Shown: positions 33,948-41,926, counted from the stretch's first letter. The stretch is DNA of 58,833 nt from a virus (IMGVR_UViG_3300028361_000031:1-58833); one strand, 5' to 3'. Made by a program: numbers and translations. Notes: generated by a model from the sequence alone, not told the origin.

Positions 33948-33979
33948 TCAAAATAAACAGGACAGGGGCCAAAATTTTT

Positions 33980-34032
33980 GTTAAATTTTAAGATTTATAA
34001 TTAGGATACTCCGATTTGATTTTGTATATTTA
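33980..34032 (+). promoter_or_regulatory. Promoter with upstream TTAAAnTTTAA palindrome
   Basis: Palindrome GTTAAATTTTAAG (33980-33992), 8 bases, TTAG (34001), 20 bases, TATATTTA (34025). The 8-base and 20-base distances recur at 34525, 35139, 35696 and 43969. Confidence 0.7.
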
Positions 34033-34068
34033 CTACATAGTAACTAATAAAAGCTAAATGAATAAGTT

Positions 34069-34434
34069 ATGCGTATATTAAAAATATTATCTAATAGGTA
34101 TTTTGCACAGGAATTAGAAGATGATGATGTCAAAAAATTCAAGGTGATGATTAAACACATCAACGGAAAGGATACCGAGTTTTCCGTTACTTCCGATGGG
34201 ATGGAATTTATTATATCAAATGATAAGACACATTATGATTTACTCATCAACGATACTGGTATTCAGTTGGTAAATACAAAAGATATAATTGATATCCACG
34301 TTTCGGATAGAATTAAACAAAAAGTACTGAATCGTGTTCAGAGCAACATAAACAAAGAAAGACGTGCACGGATACAGAAGATACTATCACGTAAAGAAAA
34401 CACCTTGGATAACATATTATCCAAAATGAACTAA
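34069..34434 (+). CDS. Hypothetical protein, 121 aa
   Basis: N-terminal strands (MRILKILSNRYFAQELEDDD ... TEFSVTSDGMEFIISND), then a basic helical C-terminus (RVQSNINKERRARIQKILSR). Not recognised. The last 13 codons are duplicated just after the stop (34434-34472). First gene behind the promoter at 33980. Confidence 0.5.
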   Translation: MRILKILSNRYFAQELEDDDVKKFKVMIKHINGKDTEFSVTSDGMEFIISNDKTHYDLLINDTGIQLVNTKDIIDIHVSDRIKQKVLNRVQSNINKERRARIQKILSRKENTLDNILSKMN

Positions 34435-34472
34435 AAGAAAACACATTGGATAACATATTATCTAAAATGAAC
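34393..34472 (+). repeat. Tandem 39-bp duplication across a stop codon
   Basis: Copies at 34393-34431 and 34434-34472 differ at two positions. Copy 1 encodes KENTLDNILSKMN, and copy 2 lies beyond the stop. Recent slippage or recombination. An imperfect CCTCTA/TAGGGG hairpin (about 34476-34492) follows and may terminate transcription. Confidence 0.7.
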
Positions 34473-34524
34473 CGACCTCTACTTTGTAGGGGTAGTCTTG
34501 TATCCGATATTCTCGCGTAAGTAT

Positions 34525-34577
34525 GTTAAACTTTAACATATTAAATTAGGAATTGTAAAATTTATTTTGTAGATTAG
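34525..34577 (+). promoter_or_regulatory. Promoter with upstream TTAAAnTTTAA palindrome
   Basis: GTTAAACTTTAAC (34525-34537), 8 bases, TTAG (34546), 20 bases, TAGATTAG (34570). Part of an ~85-bp cassette repeated before 35220 and 35776, including the stretch TAATAAGA-x-GATA-AATT before the ATG. Confidence 0.7.
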
Positions 34578-34605
34578 TGAGATAATAAGAAAAAAGATAT
34601 AAATT

Positions 34606-34839
34606 ATGACACAGAATGATTTGATTGAAATAGGATTTAAATTATGTGGGGTAGAAGATGACGACCCATATTACAAATTAACATACAGGCCTCCTTTTAA
34701 CTTTTGCATAAGTAGTTTAAGCGGTGTATTAGAAGAGGGTAGTTTTTGGCTTTATGGAAACGACAAACGCTACTCGGATAAAAACGAATTAAAAGAAGTG
34801 ATAAATATATTGGGTAATGAGTTTTATAATTTTACCTAA
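34606..34839 (+). CDS. Hypothetical protein, 77 aa
   Basis: MTQNDLIEIGFKLCGVEDDD, YYKLTYRPPFNFCISSL, FWLYGNDKRYSDKNELKEV. A small beta/alpha protein of a type common in Bacteroidota phages, but not assigned. Lies behind a strong promoter cassette, so probably an early gene. Confidence 0.5.
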   Translation: MTQNDLIEIGFKLCGVEDDDPYYKLTYRPPFNFCISSLSGVLEEGSFWLYGNDKRYSDKNELKEVINILGNEFYNFT

Positions 34840-34847
34840 CACATTGA

Positions 34848-35105
34848 ATGAATTATTATACTAATTTAAAAAATATAAAAATGGATATAGAACAAATGAC
34901 CGATAAGGAAAAAACGGAATTACATATAGATTATGTCAATGAGAGTTATTTAGTTTTTACTGGTAGGTTGAAAACACTGGAGATAAATAAATATGATGAT
35001 GGTGATGTAGAATTAAATTTGGATGATGGTAGGGAACGAATTACATATGTATTTAACAAAAATCAAATAGAATTCCTATCGAAATGGTTGGGTAATTCCC
35101 ATTAA
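34848..35105 (+). CDS. Hypothetical protein, 85 aa
   Basis: First ATG at 34848; an in-frame ATG at 34881 (MDIEQMTDKEKTELHIDYVN) is equally plausible. Beta-rich acidic middle (YDDGDVELNLDDGRERITYV). Unknown. Confidence 0.45.
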   Translation: MNYYTNLKNIKMDIEQMTDKEKTELHIDYVNESYLVFTGRLKTLEINKYDDGDVELNLDDGRERITYVFNKNQIEFLSKWLGNSH

Positions 35106-35138
35106 CGATTGTGTAACCACAATTCATCATAACCTACT

Positions 35139-35191
35139 CTTAAACTTTAACATATTAAATTAGGAATTGTAAAATCATTTTTGTACTTTAG
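35139..35191 (+). promoter_or_regulatory. Promoter with upstream TTAAAnTTTAA palindrome
   Basis: CTTAAACTTTAAC (35139-35151), 8 bases, TTAG (35160), 20 bases, TACTTTAG (35184). Nearly identical to the cassette at 34525. Confidence 0.7.
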
Positions 35192-35219
35192 TAGGGTAAT
35201 AAGAAAAGAGATAGAAATT

Positions 35220-35441
35220 ATGAGAAATTATTTTGAAGAAATAAAGAAATTTTATGGGTATGTATGGGAGTTCTATAACTTAGAAAGTGGTATATATCCA
35301 ATCGCTACCGATGAAAAAATTCAAGAATCGGTAAATATATATTTGGAATCAAAACCCTTGGGTGAGATTCATTTCGATTCATTCGATAGGGAATCGGTTC
35401 GTATGATAATAGAACCGAGTTATTCAATGTTCTTATCTTAA
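35220..35441 (+). CDS. Hypothetical protein, 73 aa
   Basis: ATG 35220 taken, because a TTG at 35181 lies inside the promoter. MRNYFEEIKKFYGYVWEFYN, then SVNIYLESKPLGEIHFDSF. Unknown small early-type protein. Confidence 0.45.
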   Translation: MRNYFEEIKKFYGYVWEFYNLESGIYPIATDEKIQESVNIYLESKPLGEIHFDSFDRESVRMIIEPSYSMFLS

Positions 35442-35459
35442 ACATAAAATTACAAAATC

Positions 35460-35597
35460 ATGACACAGATCGATGCAATGAATTTTTACATAGTAGGAAT
35501 GTCCTACTTTATTTTAATGGTGTTAGCATACGTAGTATACAACTATATTAGTGCAGTAATTAACGAACGTAGAACTTTTAAAAATAGAAAACCATGA
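35460..35597 (+). CDS. Small single-span membrane protein, 45 aa
   Basis: Hydrophobic segment YIVGMSYFILMVLAYVVYNY (residues 10-29), with a basic C-tail (NERRTFKNRKP) that should stay in the cytoplasm. Overlaps the next ORF by ATGA. Unknown; small phage membrane proteins often act in superinfection exclusion or host takeover. Confidence 0.5.
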   Translation: MTQIDAMNFYIVGMSYFILMVLAYVVYNYISAVINERRTFKNRKP

Positions 35598-35707
35598 AAC
35601 AACAATCACAATCAGAAACACTAGAATATTGGTTTACAATTGGAATGGGTAAGGGATTATCATTTGAAGATGCTGTGTTGTACGCAGAAAAAAATGTTAA
35701 AATTTAA
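35594..35707 (+). CDS. Small hypothetical protein, 37 aa
   Basis: MKQQSQSETLEYWFTIGMGK then GLSFEDAVLYAEKNVKI. ATGA overlap upstream. Its stop lies inside the operator-like palindrome of the next promoter (35696-35708). Confidence 0.45.
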   Translation: MKQQSQSETLEYWFTIGMGKGLSFEDAVLYAEKNVKI

Positions 35708-35748
35708 CATTTTATATTAGGAATTGTAAAATCAATTTCGTACTTTAG
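35696..35748 (+). promoter_or_regulatory. Promoter with upstream TTAAAnTTTAA palindrome
   Basis: Perfect GTTAAAATTTAAC (35696-35708), 8 bases, TTAG (35717), 20 bases, TACTTTAG (35741). Third copy of the cassette. Confidence 0.7.
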
Positions 35749-35775
35749 TACGGTAATAAGACAGGGATAGAAATT

Positions 35776-36003
35776 ATGAAAACTGTAAAAGAAATCAGAA
35801 ATACACACGCTGACAGATTTGATATGGGTAATACTAGTAGTAGTTTTTACGAGTTAATCGACAAATTGGAGGAACATGCTAAACTCAAAGACCCACGATT
35901 GGGGAGGTGGGATATAGATACCTATTATAATATTGCGTTCGCTTGGATGGGAAAGGACAAGGAACTGAAACAGAAAGTCGATAGTCTTGATTTTGGAAAG
36001 TAA
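35776..36003 (+). CDS. Hypothetical protein, 75 aa
   Basis: MKTVKEIRNTHADRFDMGNT then SSFYELIDKLEEHAKLKDPR. Mostly helical. Unknown. Behind the promoter at 35696. Confidence 0.45.
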   Translation: MKTVKEIRNTHADRFDMGNTSSSFYELIDKLEEHAKLKDPRLGRWDIDTYYNIAFAWMGKDKELKQKVDSLDFGK

Positions 36004-36075
36004 TCCCAAATCGGCGATTTAATCACGGAATTTAGTAAATGAATAATTAATAATTAAGCAAAATAGTTTTAAAAG

Positions 36076-36090
36076 AACCGTAACACGGTT
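36076..36090 (+). terminator. Small hairpin, possible terminator
   Basis: AACCGT (36076-36081) pairs with ACGGTT (36085-36090) around AAC. No U-run follows, so termination is uncertain. Confidence 0.3.
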
Positions 36091-36131
36091 AAACTTTGAA
36101 TTATGACAGAAGAAAATAAAAATACAGAACA

Positions 36132-36425
36132 ATGAAAATAAGCAAAGCACTTAAAAAAACATTTAACGCTAATGTTAAAATACTTACTAAAAATGCTATT
36201 AAAACCATAAAGTTAGCGTGTAATGATGGAAGTTACACTGCGGAAGTGGAATTTCTTGAAGATGACTTAAAAATCAGACCAACCTTTAAGATTAACCAAC
36301 AGCTTGTAAGTAACCTACAAAAATTAGGCTATAGAATAGGAAGCCATAACAAATCCTTGCAAGGATTTGTTAATGTTTTTTGGGATGAACCAGATCTTAA
36401 TAAAGAAGATTTTACAAACTCTTAA
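36132..36425 (+). CDS. Hypothetical protein, 97 aa
   Basis: MKISKALKKTFNANVKILTK, with strands IKLACNDGSYTAEVEFLEDD and a helix QQLVSNLQKLGYRIGSH. Small mixed domain, unknown. Confidence 0.45.
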   Translation: MKISKALKKTFNANVKILTKNAIKTIKLACNDGSYTAEVEFLEDDLKIRPTFKINQQLVSNLQKLGYRIGSHNKSLQGFVNVFWDEPDLNKEDFTNS

Positions 36426-36718
36426 TTGGATATAACGGACGTCAATATGAAGTGGTTGTTTTTCACAACTGATTTATATCGTGTGTTGTACACATTCCGG
36501 ATTTAGTAAAAGGACAAATTTACAATAACATTTTAGATAAAGATATTCCTTTAATGTTTGCAGGTAAAAAACACACAAAAAACGAAATGGGATATTTTTC
36601 TACCTTAGCACAGTTTATTCCTGTAAAAACAGAAAAAAATAAAAATTGGTTTAATTCTATCGAAGTTTATAACAAAAACTTTGATAACGATAACGGAAAT
36701 AAATACATAACTCAATAA
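36404..36718 (+). pseudogene. Decayed ORF with in-frame TGA
   Basis: One frame reads KLLIGYNGRQYEVVVFHN, TGA (36470), then FISCVVHIPDLVKGQIYNN, KKHTKNEMGYFSTLAQFIPV and ends GNKYITQ at 36718, overlapping the next ATG. It is protein-like on both sides of the stop, but no start codon is seen. No hairpin or matched codons flank this TGA, unlike at 3187, so simple decay is preferred. Confidence 0.4.
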
Positions 36719-37083
36719 TGGAACTATCAGAAATAGTAGAGCAAATATTAAAAATTACAAATGAATCTCCTCATAGCCACTTAGATATGGATAGCACAGA
36801 ATCTGGCGAAATATGGAAAATTTTAAATAAAGAACTGATCCAGACCGGGAAGTTTACCGTTGGTGATACAGCACCAACGTCAAAGTTTACCGTTGGTGAT
36901 ACAGCACCAACGTCAAAGTTTGCCGTTGGTGCTGAAGTTGAAATACATGAATGTATTCACGGACACGAATTTGAATTTGGTGAAAAAGTTATTTTAATAG
37001 AAAGGGATGAGGATATGTGGTGTTCTATAAATGAGAAAGGTGTACGGTGGTTTATAGGCGAAGATGAGGCAAATGTTTGCTGA
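36718..37083 (+). CDS. Hypothetical protein with tandem KFTVGDTAPTS repeats, 121 aa
   Basis: Residues about 45-71 hold two exact 11-residue repeats plus a partial third (KFAVGAEVEI). The C-terminal half is a small beta domain (CIHGHEFEFGEKVILIERDE, MWCSINEKGVRWFIGEDEAN). The repeats look like copies of the domain's own N-terminal strand. Unknown function. Confidence 0.5.
   Translation: MELSEIVEQILKITNESPHSHLDMDSTESGEIWKILNKELIQTGKFTVGDTAPTSKFTVGDTAPTSKFAVGAEVEIHECIHGHEFEFGEKVILIERDEDMWCSINEKGVRWFIGEDEANVC
36850..36931 (+). repeat. 33-bp tandem repeat (2.5 copies) with internal hairpins
   Basis: Unit starts AAGTTTACCGTTGGTGATAC; copies at 36850-36882, 36883-36915 and a partial copy to 36931. 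Each full unit contains CGTTGGTG/CACCAACG, a perfect 8-bp inverted repeat (36858-36879; 36891-36912). Confidence 0.8.
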
Positions 37084-37129
37084 CCCCTGGGTATGTTCAG
37101 AAAATTTAACGATTAAATAAAATTAAATT

Positions 37130-37312
37130 ATGAATATAAGAAAAGTTAAACAATTGATTAAAATTGCAAGAGAATATAAAATGTATCCATTGGTAAAATA
37201 TTATGAATTGAAAATAGAACTCATCCGAATTACCGATGAGTTGATTGAATGCAAAAAAACTAAAGTTGGAACATACCAAGATTCTGCAGAAGGATATTTT
37301 ACAAAATATTAA
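37130..37312 (+). CDS. Small hypothetical protein, 60 aa
   Basis: Basic, helical: MNIRKVKQLIKIAREYKMYP then YELKIELIRITDELIECKKT. Unknown. Confidence 0.4.
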   Translation: MNIRKVKQLIKIAREYKMYPLVKYYELKIELIRITDELIECKKTKVGTYQDSAEGYFTKY

Positions 37313-37338
37313 ATTAGGAAAATCCTTAACATTTATTA

Positions 37339-37370
37339 TTTGGTAATATCAATTAAATTTTATAAATTAG
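37339..37370 (+). promoter_or_regulatory. Bacteroidota-type promoter
   Basis: TTTG (37339-37342), 20 bases, TAAATTAG (37363). A half-site TTAAC ends 8 bases upstream, the position of the palindrome at related promoters. Serves the kinase at 37394. Confidence 0.6.
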
Positions 37371-37393
37371 TAAGGTAATAAAAAGTAGTAATT

Positions 37394-37792
37394 ATGAACA
37401 CATTATATTTAATAAGAGGACTTCCGGGAACCGGTAAATCTACATTAGCAAAAACACTGGTCGGCGAGGATGGTAGAAACTATGAGGCCGACATGTATTT
37501 TATTGATGAAAAAACAGGTGAATATAAATTTGATGTTAATAAGTTAGGGGCCGCACATAAATGGTGTGAATACATTACAGGATATACGATGAGTTTCGGT
37601 GTACGTGATGTGGTTGTATCGAACACACTTACTACGGAAAAAGAAATGAAACCATATTTGGAATTGGCGAAATCTTATGGATATAAAGTTGTATCTTTAG
37701 TAGTTGAAAACATTCACAATGGTAAATCCATCCATAACGTACCCGATGAAACTATCGAAAAAATGAGGAAACGATTTACAATCCGAATATAA
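37394..37792 (+). CDS. P-loop kinase (polynucleotide kinase-like)
   Basis: 132 aa. Walker A LIRGLPGTGKSTLAKTL (residues 6-22). A short lid/helix region follows, then VVVSNTLTTEKEMKPYLELA, VVSLVVENIHNGKSIHNVPD and the basic MRKRF near the end. It resembles the 5'-kinase domain of T4 Pnk and related AAA_33 proteins. No phosphatase domain is attached. It may feed 5'-phosphate ends to the RNA ligases at 42346 and 44611. Confidence 0.65.
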   Translation: MNTLYLIRGLPGTGKSTLAKTLVGEDGRNYEADMYFIDEKTGEYKFDVNKLGAAHKWCEYITGYTMSFGVRDVVVSNTLTTEKEMKPYLELAKSYGYKVVSLVVENIHNGKSIHNVPDETIEKMRKRFTIRI

Positions 37793-37794
37793 TT

Positions 37795-38061
37795 ATGAAT
37801 AAATATAGAATAATTAGAACCGATGAATACGATAAACATGGATTTAATAAAGGATCCATATTTAGGATTCAACGAAAATTCATACTATTTGGATTTGAGT
37901 TTTGGATTTACGTTATAGATAAAACTACTAATATACTATTCGAACCAATTACACCAAAAATCTATTTTACTACATTACATCTAGCACAAGATTTCATAGA
38001 AACGGTATTGGTACAAAATAAACCGTATAATACATCAACCAACGAAATTATAGAATCATAA
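37795..38061 (+). CDS. Hypothetical protein, 88 aa
   Basis: Beta-rich with aromatic residues: RTDEYDKHGFNKGSIFRIQR, LFGFEFWIYVIDKTTNILFE. Unknown; directly follows the kinase and may be co-translated. Confidence 0.45.
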   Translation: MNKYRIIRTDEYDKHGFNKGSIFRIQRKFILFGFEFWIYVIDKTTNILFEPITPKIYFTTLHLAQDFIETVLVQNKPYNTSTNEIIES

Positions 38062-38106
38062 TGGATTCATATATAGAGAATGAAATAATATTAGATATAA
38101 CAATAG

Positions 38107-38277
38107 ATGGATATAAATAAACTTAGGGCACTCAATGTTAGCATGATGATAATTTTCCTTGTGGCTAAATTAACAACCACGCGGCATTTCGGTTGGGATT
38201 TCTCATTGGATATATTAATTATTTGTATGGTCGGTATATTAATAGAAAATTATTTACAAGAATTAGGAGATGAGTAA
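38107..38277 (+). CDS. Small membrane protein with two spans, 56 aa
   Basis: Two hydrophobic segments, VSMMIIFLVAKL (about 11-22) and LDILIICMVGILIENYL (about 34-50). Unknown. A 19-codon ORF (38061-38120) overlaps its start. Confidence 0.45.
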   Translation: MDINKLRALNVSMMIIFLVAKLTTTRHFGWDFSLDILIICMVGILIENYLQELGDE

Positions 38278-38338
38278 AGATTATAAAGTAATCGAGGTTG
38301 ATTTTATAAAAATAAATAAAAATCAAGAAGATGGATAG
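38270..38338 (+). CDS. Tiny hypothetical ORF, 22 aa
   Basis: MSKDYKVIEVDFIKINKNQE; overlaps both neighbours by a few bases in a chain of coupled starts. May only serve re-initiation. Confidence 0.25.
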   Translation: MSKDYKVIEVDFIKINKNQEDG

Positions 38339-38735
38339 TGATAAAGAAAAAATGATGGAGGATTTGGTTGAACTTCTCAACGGTTATATGGAAAAATCGG
38401 TGCAATTGGATAATCAATACGTTGTTGGGTATTACAGAGTTAAGGATGATGAATTATTAGGCTACCACCAATCTTCTTTTTGTGAAATTACCAACGAGAT
38501 ATTGCGGGGAAAACGATATACTGCTGATAACCCATATGCACAAATACAAACAATCAGTGATAATTTAAAGTACATATTGGAATGCACGGAATCGAATCCT
38601 GGATTTATGTCCATGGGTAATGTAATACGTAAAAAATATTTTGATGGGTACACACATGAAGAACTGTATCTTCAAGTGGTTCACCTTACAGATGGTACAC
38701 CGACACATCCAATAAAATTTACATATAAAAGTTAG
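38331..38735 (+). CDS. Hypothetical protein, 134 aa
   Basis: MEDLVELLNGYMEKSVQLDN, VVGYYRVKDDELLGYHQSSF, MSMGNVIRKKYFDGYTHEEL. One alpha/beta domain by eye. Unknown. Confidence 0.5.
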   Translation: MDSDKEKMMEDLVELLNGYMEKSVQLDNQYVVGYYRVKDDELLGYHQSSFCEITNEILRGKRYTADNPYAQIQTISDNLKYILECTESNPGFMSMGNVIRKKYFDGYTHEELYLQVVHLTDGTPTHPIKFTYKS

Positions 38736-38781
38736 GATATGTGGATTATTATTCGTACATTAGTATTCTAATAAAAAGGTA

Positions 38782-39513
38782 ATGGACATTAAACAAATTA
38801 TAGGATTCGCGAATAAGTATTATACTCTATGGGATTATTCTACGGAGAAAAATTATGTTACTAATTCAAGTGGTAATTCACAGGTATCATCAGTTTATCA
38901 TAAATTTCAATATCTTAAAAACATTTCATTTGATCTTGATAAAGTTAAATCTTTATATCCGAACGTTGAAATCGATGATAGTTTACGTGGTATGAGTTCA
39001 TCATTCATTCGAACTGAAAAAATAAATGTTCCCGAAAATGTTATTCCATTTGGTAAATATTATGGATCCATTATCGATGATATCCTAAAATCAGATTTTA
39101 AATATTGTTTATGGTTGGTTGATAACTCAAATCATGAGTGTGTCGGGTATATAAAGAATAATCCAATTTATATTTCTTACATAGAATCTCTTCTTTCCGC
39201 GGATCGGGAAATCTTAAATAATTCAAATCTACTTAAAGTTGGGGATGTTGTAGATGTGGAGTTTCTTACAAATGGTTATAATTCGAATGAAGATTATACC
39301 GAATGTTTTACCGCCGGCCGGTATGGTGATATTCGGTTATCCATTAGGTGTAATGGGGTTAGAAGGGTAGATGGAATGTATCCATATTTAATGCCAATGG
39401 TTGATGGTAAAGCACAGAGAACAAAAAATAAAACAATCAAAGTAACTATTTCAGAAAACAGTAGAACCTACATCAGTGATGGGGAGGTTGTACAGGATAT
39501 AGCAATATTATAA
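38782..39513 (+). CDS. Protein with exonuclease-X-like C-terminal (FGKYxG) motif, 243 aa
   Basis: The centre holds IPFGKYYGSIIDDILKSDFK then YCLWLVDN, the 'FGK-(Y/H)-x-G-x-x-(I/F)...(Y/F)L-x-W' module found at the C-terminus of ExoX-like nucleases and alone in phage proteins. Flanking regions are not recognised. No nuclease catalytic motif is seen, so it may be a DNA- or protein-binding factor. Confidence 0.45.
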   Translation: MDIKQIIGFANKYYTLWDYSTEKNYVTNSSGNSQVSSVYHKFQYLKNISFDLDKVKSLYPNVEIDDSLRGMSSSFIRTEKINVPENVIPFGKYYGSIIDDILKSDFKYCLWLVDNSNHECVGYIKNNPIYISYIESLLSADREILNNSNLLKVGDVVDVEFLTNGYNSNEDYTECFTAGRYGDIRLSIRCNGVRRVDGMYPYLMPMVDGKAQRTKNKTIKVTISENSRTYISDGEVVQDIAIL

Positions 39514-39514
39514 A

Positions 39515-40117
39515 ATGGTAAACAACAAAGAACAAATTATAAAATTATTGGAGTTTGAAACTAAAGATGATTTTTACTATCTTCAAGTTCTTCAACGAAA
39601 AAAAGAAAATCCTGAAATCGGCAGTAAATCATATTTGGTAAAATCATATCAGATTACATCAATTAAAAATATGGAACGAAAGATGTCTGAAATTATAAAT
39701 CTATGTGAATTTCATAATGCAAGGGCATACATTAATTTAAATCGTAGAAGTTTTAGAAAAGTTGCATTTGAACTAAATCTTAAAATTGCAAATCAATTTA
39801 AGAACCAGGATTATTTATCGGTACGTAAATCATATGATTCGGTATGTGGTACATCCGAGGGTATGAATCAAAAAAACAGAAGATGGGTGGTTGATATAGA
39901 TACTCATGATGTTGAAACAATCAAAGAAATATCAGAATTTATTAATTCAATTCAACCAGTATCAAGGGATGGTGATGCGACAAGAATCATTTGTTCATTA
40001 AAAACCCTAAACGGTATTCACTTGATTACCAACTCATTCCGGCTAGATACATTCAAACAGAAGTATCCGGATGTAGACGTTCAACGTAATAATCCCACTT
40101 TGTTATACATAAGTTAG
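39515..40117 (+). CDS. Conserved phage protein of unknown function, 200 aa
   Basis: The C-terminal half (RRWVVDIDTHDVETIKEISE ... LKTLNGIHLITNSFRLDTFK, YPDVDVQRNNPTLLYIS) has a DID pair and a later His, loosely like archaeo-eukaryotic primase/PrimPol layouts. That similarity is weak. Starts right after the previous stop. Confidence 0.45.
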   Translation: MVNNKEQIIKLLEFETKDDFYYLQVLQRKKENPEIGSKSYLVKSYQITSIKNMERKMSEIINLCEFHNARAYINLNRRSFRKVAFELNLKIANQFKNQDYLSVRKSYDSVCGTSEGMNQKNRRWVVDIDTHDVETIKEISEFINSIQPVSRDGDATRIICSLKTLNGIHLITNSFRLDTFKQKYPDVDVQRNNPTLLYIS

Positions 40118-40147
40118 TAAATTTAAAAATAATTCACATATTAGAGT

Positions 40148-40921
40148 ATGAAAATAATTAAAGATAAAACGCATAATGTATGGTTCTTTTCAGATCCCCA
40201 TTATTCTCACAAGAACATCGTGGCAGGTGTAACCGAATGGGATAAAAGTAGAGCAAATAATAGTACACGGAAGTTTGATACTATTAAACAAATGAATAGG
40301 ACAATTGTTGACAACATCAATGAAGTTGTTATGCAAAAGGATACCTTAATTTGTTTGGGTGATTGGTCATTCGGTGGGATAGAGGAAATATGGAATTTTA
40401 GACAACAGATAATCTGCGAGAAAATTATATTGGTACTTGGTAATCATGATCATCATATCAGAGATAACAAAGTTCTACCCAACGTACACCAACATAGAGA
40501 TTATGAAGGAGTACTCATCAATGGAAAAAATACAAATAGCTATGGTGATTCTCGGGATGATATGTTCGGTGTACATGCACATGACCTATTCGAATGGGTC
40601 GGGGATTACTTGGATTTGACCATCGTGGATAACACGGGTTCTAATTTAGTATCAAAGAACAGAATAAGTATGGTCTGTACACATTATCCAATGGCAAGTT
40701 GGGATAGATTGGGTAAGGGAAATATCCACCTACATGGACATATCCACACATCAAAACAATTCATAATTCCTAAGATTGGAAAAATGATGGATGTTGGTAT
40801 GGATGGAAACGATATGAAACCTTGGTCACTCGATGACGTCGTAAAACTAATGGGGAGACAAAAAATAGGTGGATTACTACAACATGGAGGTGATCACCAC
40901 ATTGACAAAGATACTCATTAA
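40148..40921 (+). CDS. Calcineurin-like metallophosphoesterase
   Basis: 257 aa with all metal motifs: FFSDPHYSHKNI (D-x-H), CLGDWSFGG (GDxxxG), VLGNHDHHIR (GNHD), VCTHYP, and LHGHIHTSK (GH-x-H). Such phage enzymes hydrolyse phosphodiesters or 2',3'-cyclic ends. A role in RNA end repair beside the ligases is possible. Substrate unknown. Confidence 0.85.
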   Translation: MKIIKDKTHNVWFFSDPHYSHKNIVAGVTEWDKSRANNSTRKFDTIKQMNRTIVDNINEVVMQKDTLICLGDWSFGGIEEIWNFRQQIICEKIILVLGNHDHHIRDNKVLPNVHQHRDYEGVLINGKNTNSYGDSRDDMFGVHAHDLFEWVGDYLDLTIVDNTGSNLVSKNRISMVCTHYPMASWDRLGKGNIHLHGHIHTSKQFIIPKIGKMMDVGMDGNDMKPWSLDDVVKLMGRQKIGGLLQHGGDHHIDKDTH

Positions 40922-41001
40922 ATTATTTATTGTGAAAAAAACATGGAACGTAATAAATATTTTAATGGATTATCTTTACTAAAACTTAATAAATAATAAT
41001 C

Positions 41002-41253
41002 ATGAAACCAAAAAAATTCAAAGAAGCAACAGTAGAACTAAAAAAACCAGACTCGATGACGGATGATGAATGTGGTAGTTTATTTATACATCAATCCAAA
41101 ACTGGAGAATGTATTTCATTATGGAATACAACGTTTTGGGAACGATTAAAGTTTCTTTTTCATGGTAATCTATGGATAGGTGTGTTAAGTGGTAAAACTC
41201 AACCACCTATATGGTTGGACATGACAGAAACTGTATTTATAGATGAAAAATAA
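41002..41253 (+). CDS. Hypothetical protein, 83 aa
   Basis: PDSMTDDECGSLFIHQSKTG, FWERLKFLFHGNLWIGVLSG, TQPPIWLDM. The pattern 'F-W-x-R-L...L-x-G-x-L-W-(I/L)-x-V-x-S-G-x-T-x-P-P' recurs in small phage proteins of unknown role. Overlaps the next ORF. Confidence 0.5.
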   Translation: MKPKKFKEATVELKKPDSMTDDECGSLFIHQSKTGECISLWNTTFWERLKFLFHGNLWIGVLSGKTQPPIWLDMTETVFIDEK

Positions 41254-41782
41254 TATGTGTAGTGATATAGAAATATTTGGAAAGTGGGCAGAACTAGAAG
41301 CTTTAAAGATTATTTCACAGAACTTATCTATTACTGAAATGAATCCTAGTGTTTGTAAGTATTCACCCATCGATGCGATTGTATTACAAGATAACAAATT
41401 GTACCCCATACAGATAAAAACACGATCACCCCGAGCACTGTACCGTGATATATCTTTGCCATTAAAACAATGGAAAAATTATCAAGATATTGCAGAAAAG
41501 AATACCACATATGAGTGCTTCTTAATATGTGATATGTATAACCCGCAACATGATATCGATTATAAGATGTACTCGTTCGATGTTGGTACGGTCAAATACA
41601 CAAATGGAGGTTTCAGTAGTAAGGACGGACGGGAATGTGTATTCATTAAGTTAAGGGACATGAAGGAGTACAATTGTTTTACAAGTGAGTTCCAACAAGA
41701 ACTGGAACTAAAACATATAGAATTAATACGGCCAGGTATACCTCGGAGAAATTTACAATTTTATAAAAATAAATTCCAATAA
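41243..41782 (+). CDS. Possible PD-(D/E)XK nuclease-like protein, 179 aa
   Basis: FGKWAELEALKIISQNLSIT, then YSPIDAIVLQDNKLYPIQIK TRSPR. The D...QxK arrangement after a helix with Glu resembles the restriction-endonuclease-like fold (E, D, Q-x-K). No clear family. ATG at 41243 or 41255. Confidence 0.45.
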   Translation: MKNNMCSDIEIFGKWAELEALKIISQNLSITEMNPSVCKYSPIDAIVLQDNKLYPIQIKTRSPRALYRDISLPLKQWKNYQDIAEKNTTYECFLICDMYNPQHDIDYKMYSFDVGTVKYTNGGFSSKDGRECVFIKLRDMKEYNCFTSEFQQELELKHIELIRPGIPRRNLQFYKNKFQ

Positions 41783-41783
41783 C

Positions 41784-41915
41784 ATGAAACAATACATAAA
41801 TATTTTTCTTACCGTCTGTTCTATACTTTCACTTCTATTATCGGTAATCGAAACCTTTGCAGGTAGAATAGATGAATCTATATTATTTTTAATATGGTCG
41901 ATTTATTTAAGATAG
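41784..41915 (+). CDS. Small membrane protein, 43 aa
   Basis: Hydrophobic IFLTVCSILSLLLSVIETFA (residues 7-26) and a second segment ILFLIWSIYL. Unknown. Confidence 0.45.
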   Translation: MKQYINIFLTVCSILSLLLSVIETFAGRIDESILFLIWSIYLR

Positions 41916-41926
41916 CTATCCCAAAA

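Noticed and set aside
35181-35219. TTG starts that extend ORFs upstream (35181, 41948, 30728, 9476, 42307, 25765)
   Set aside because: In these cases the TTG lies in a promoter, a leader or the previous gene, and a good ATG follows.
36404-36718. Second TGA recoding site
   Set aside because: No start codon, no matched codons, and no hairpin at the TGA; fits simple decay.
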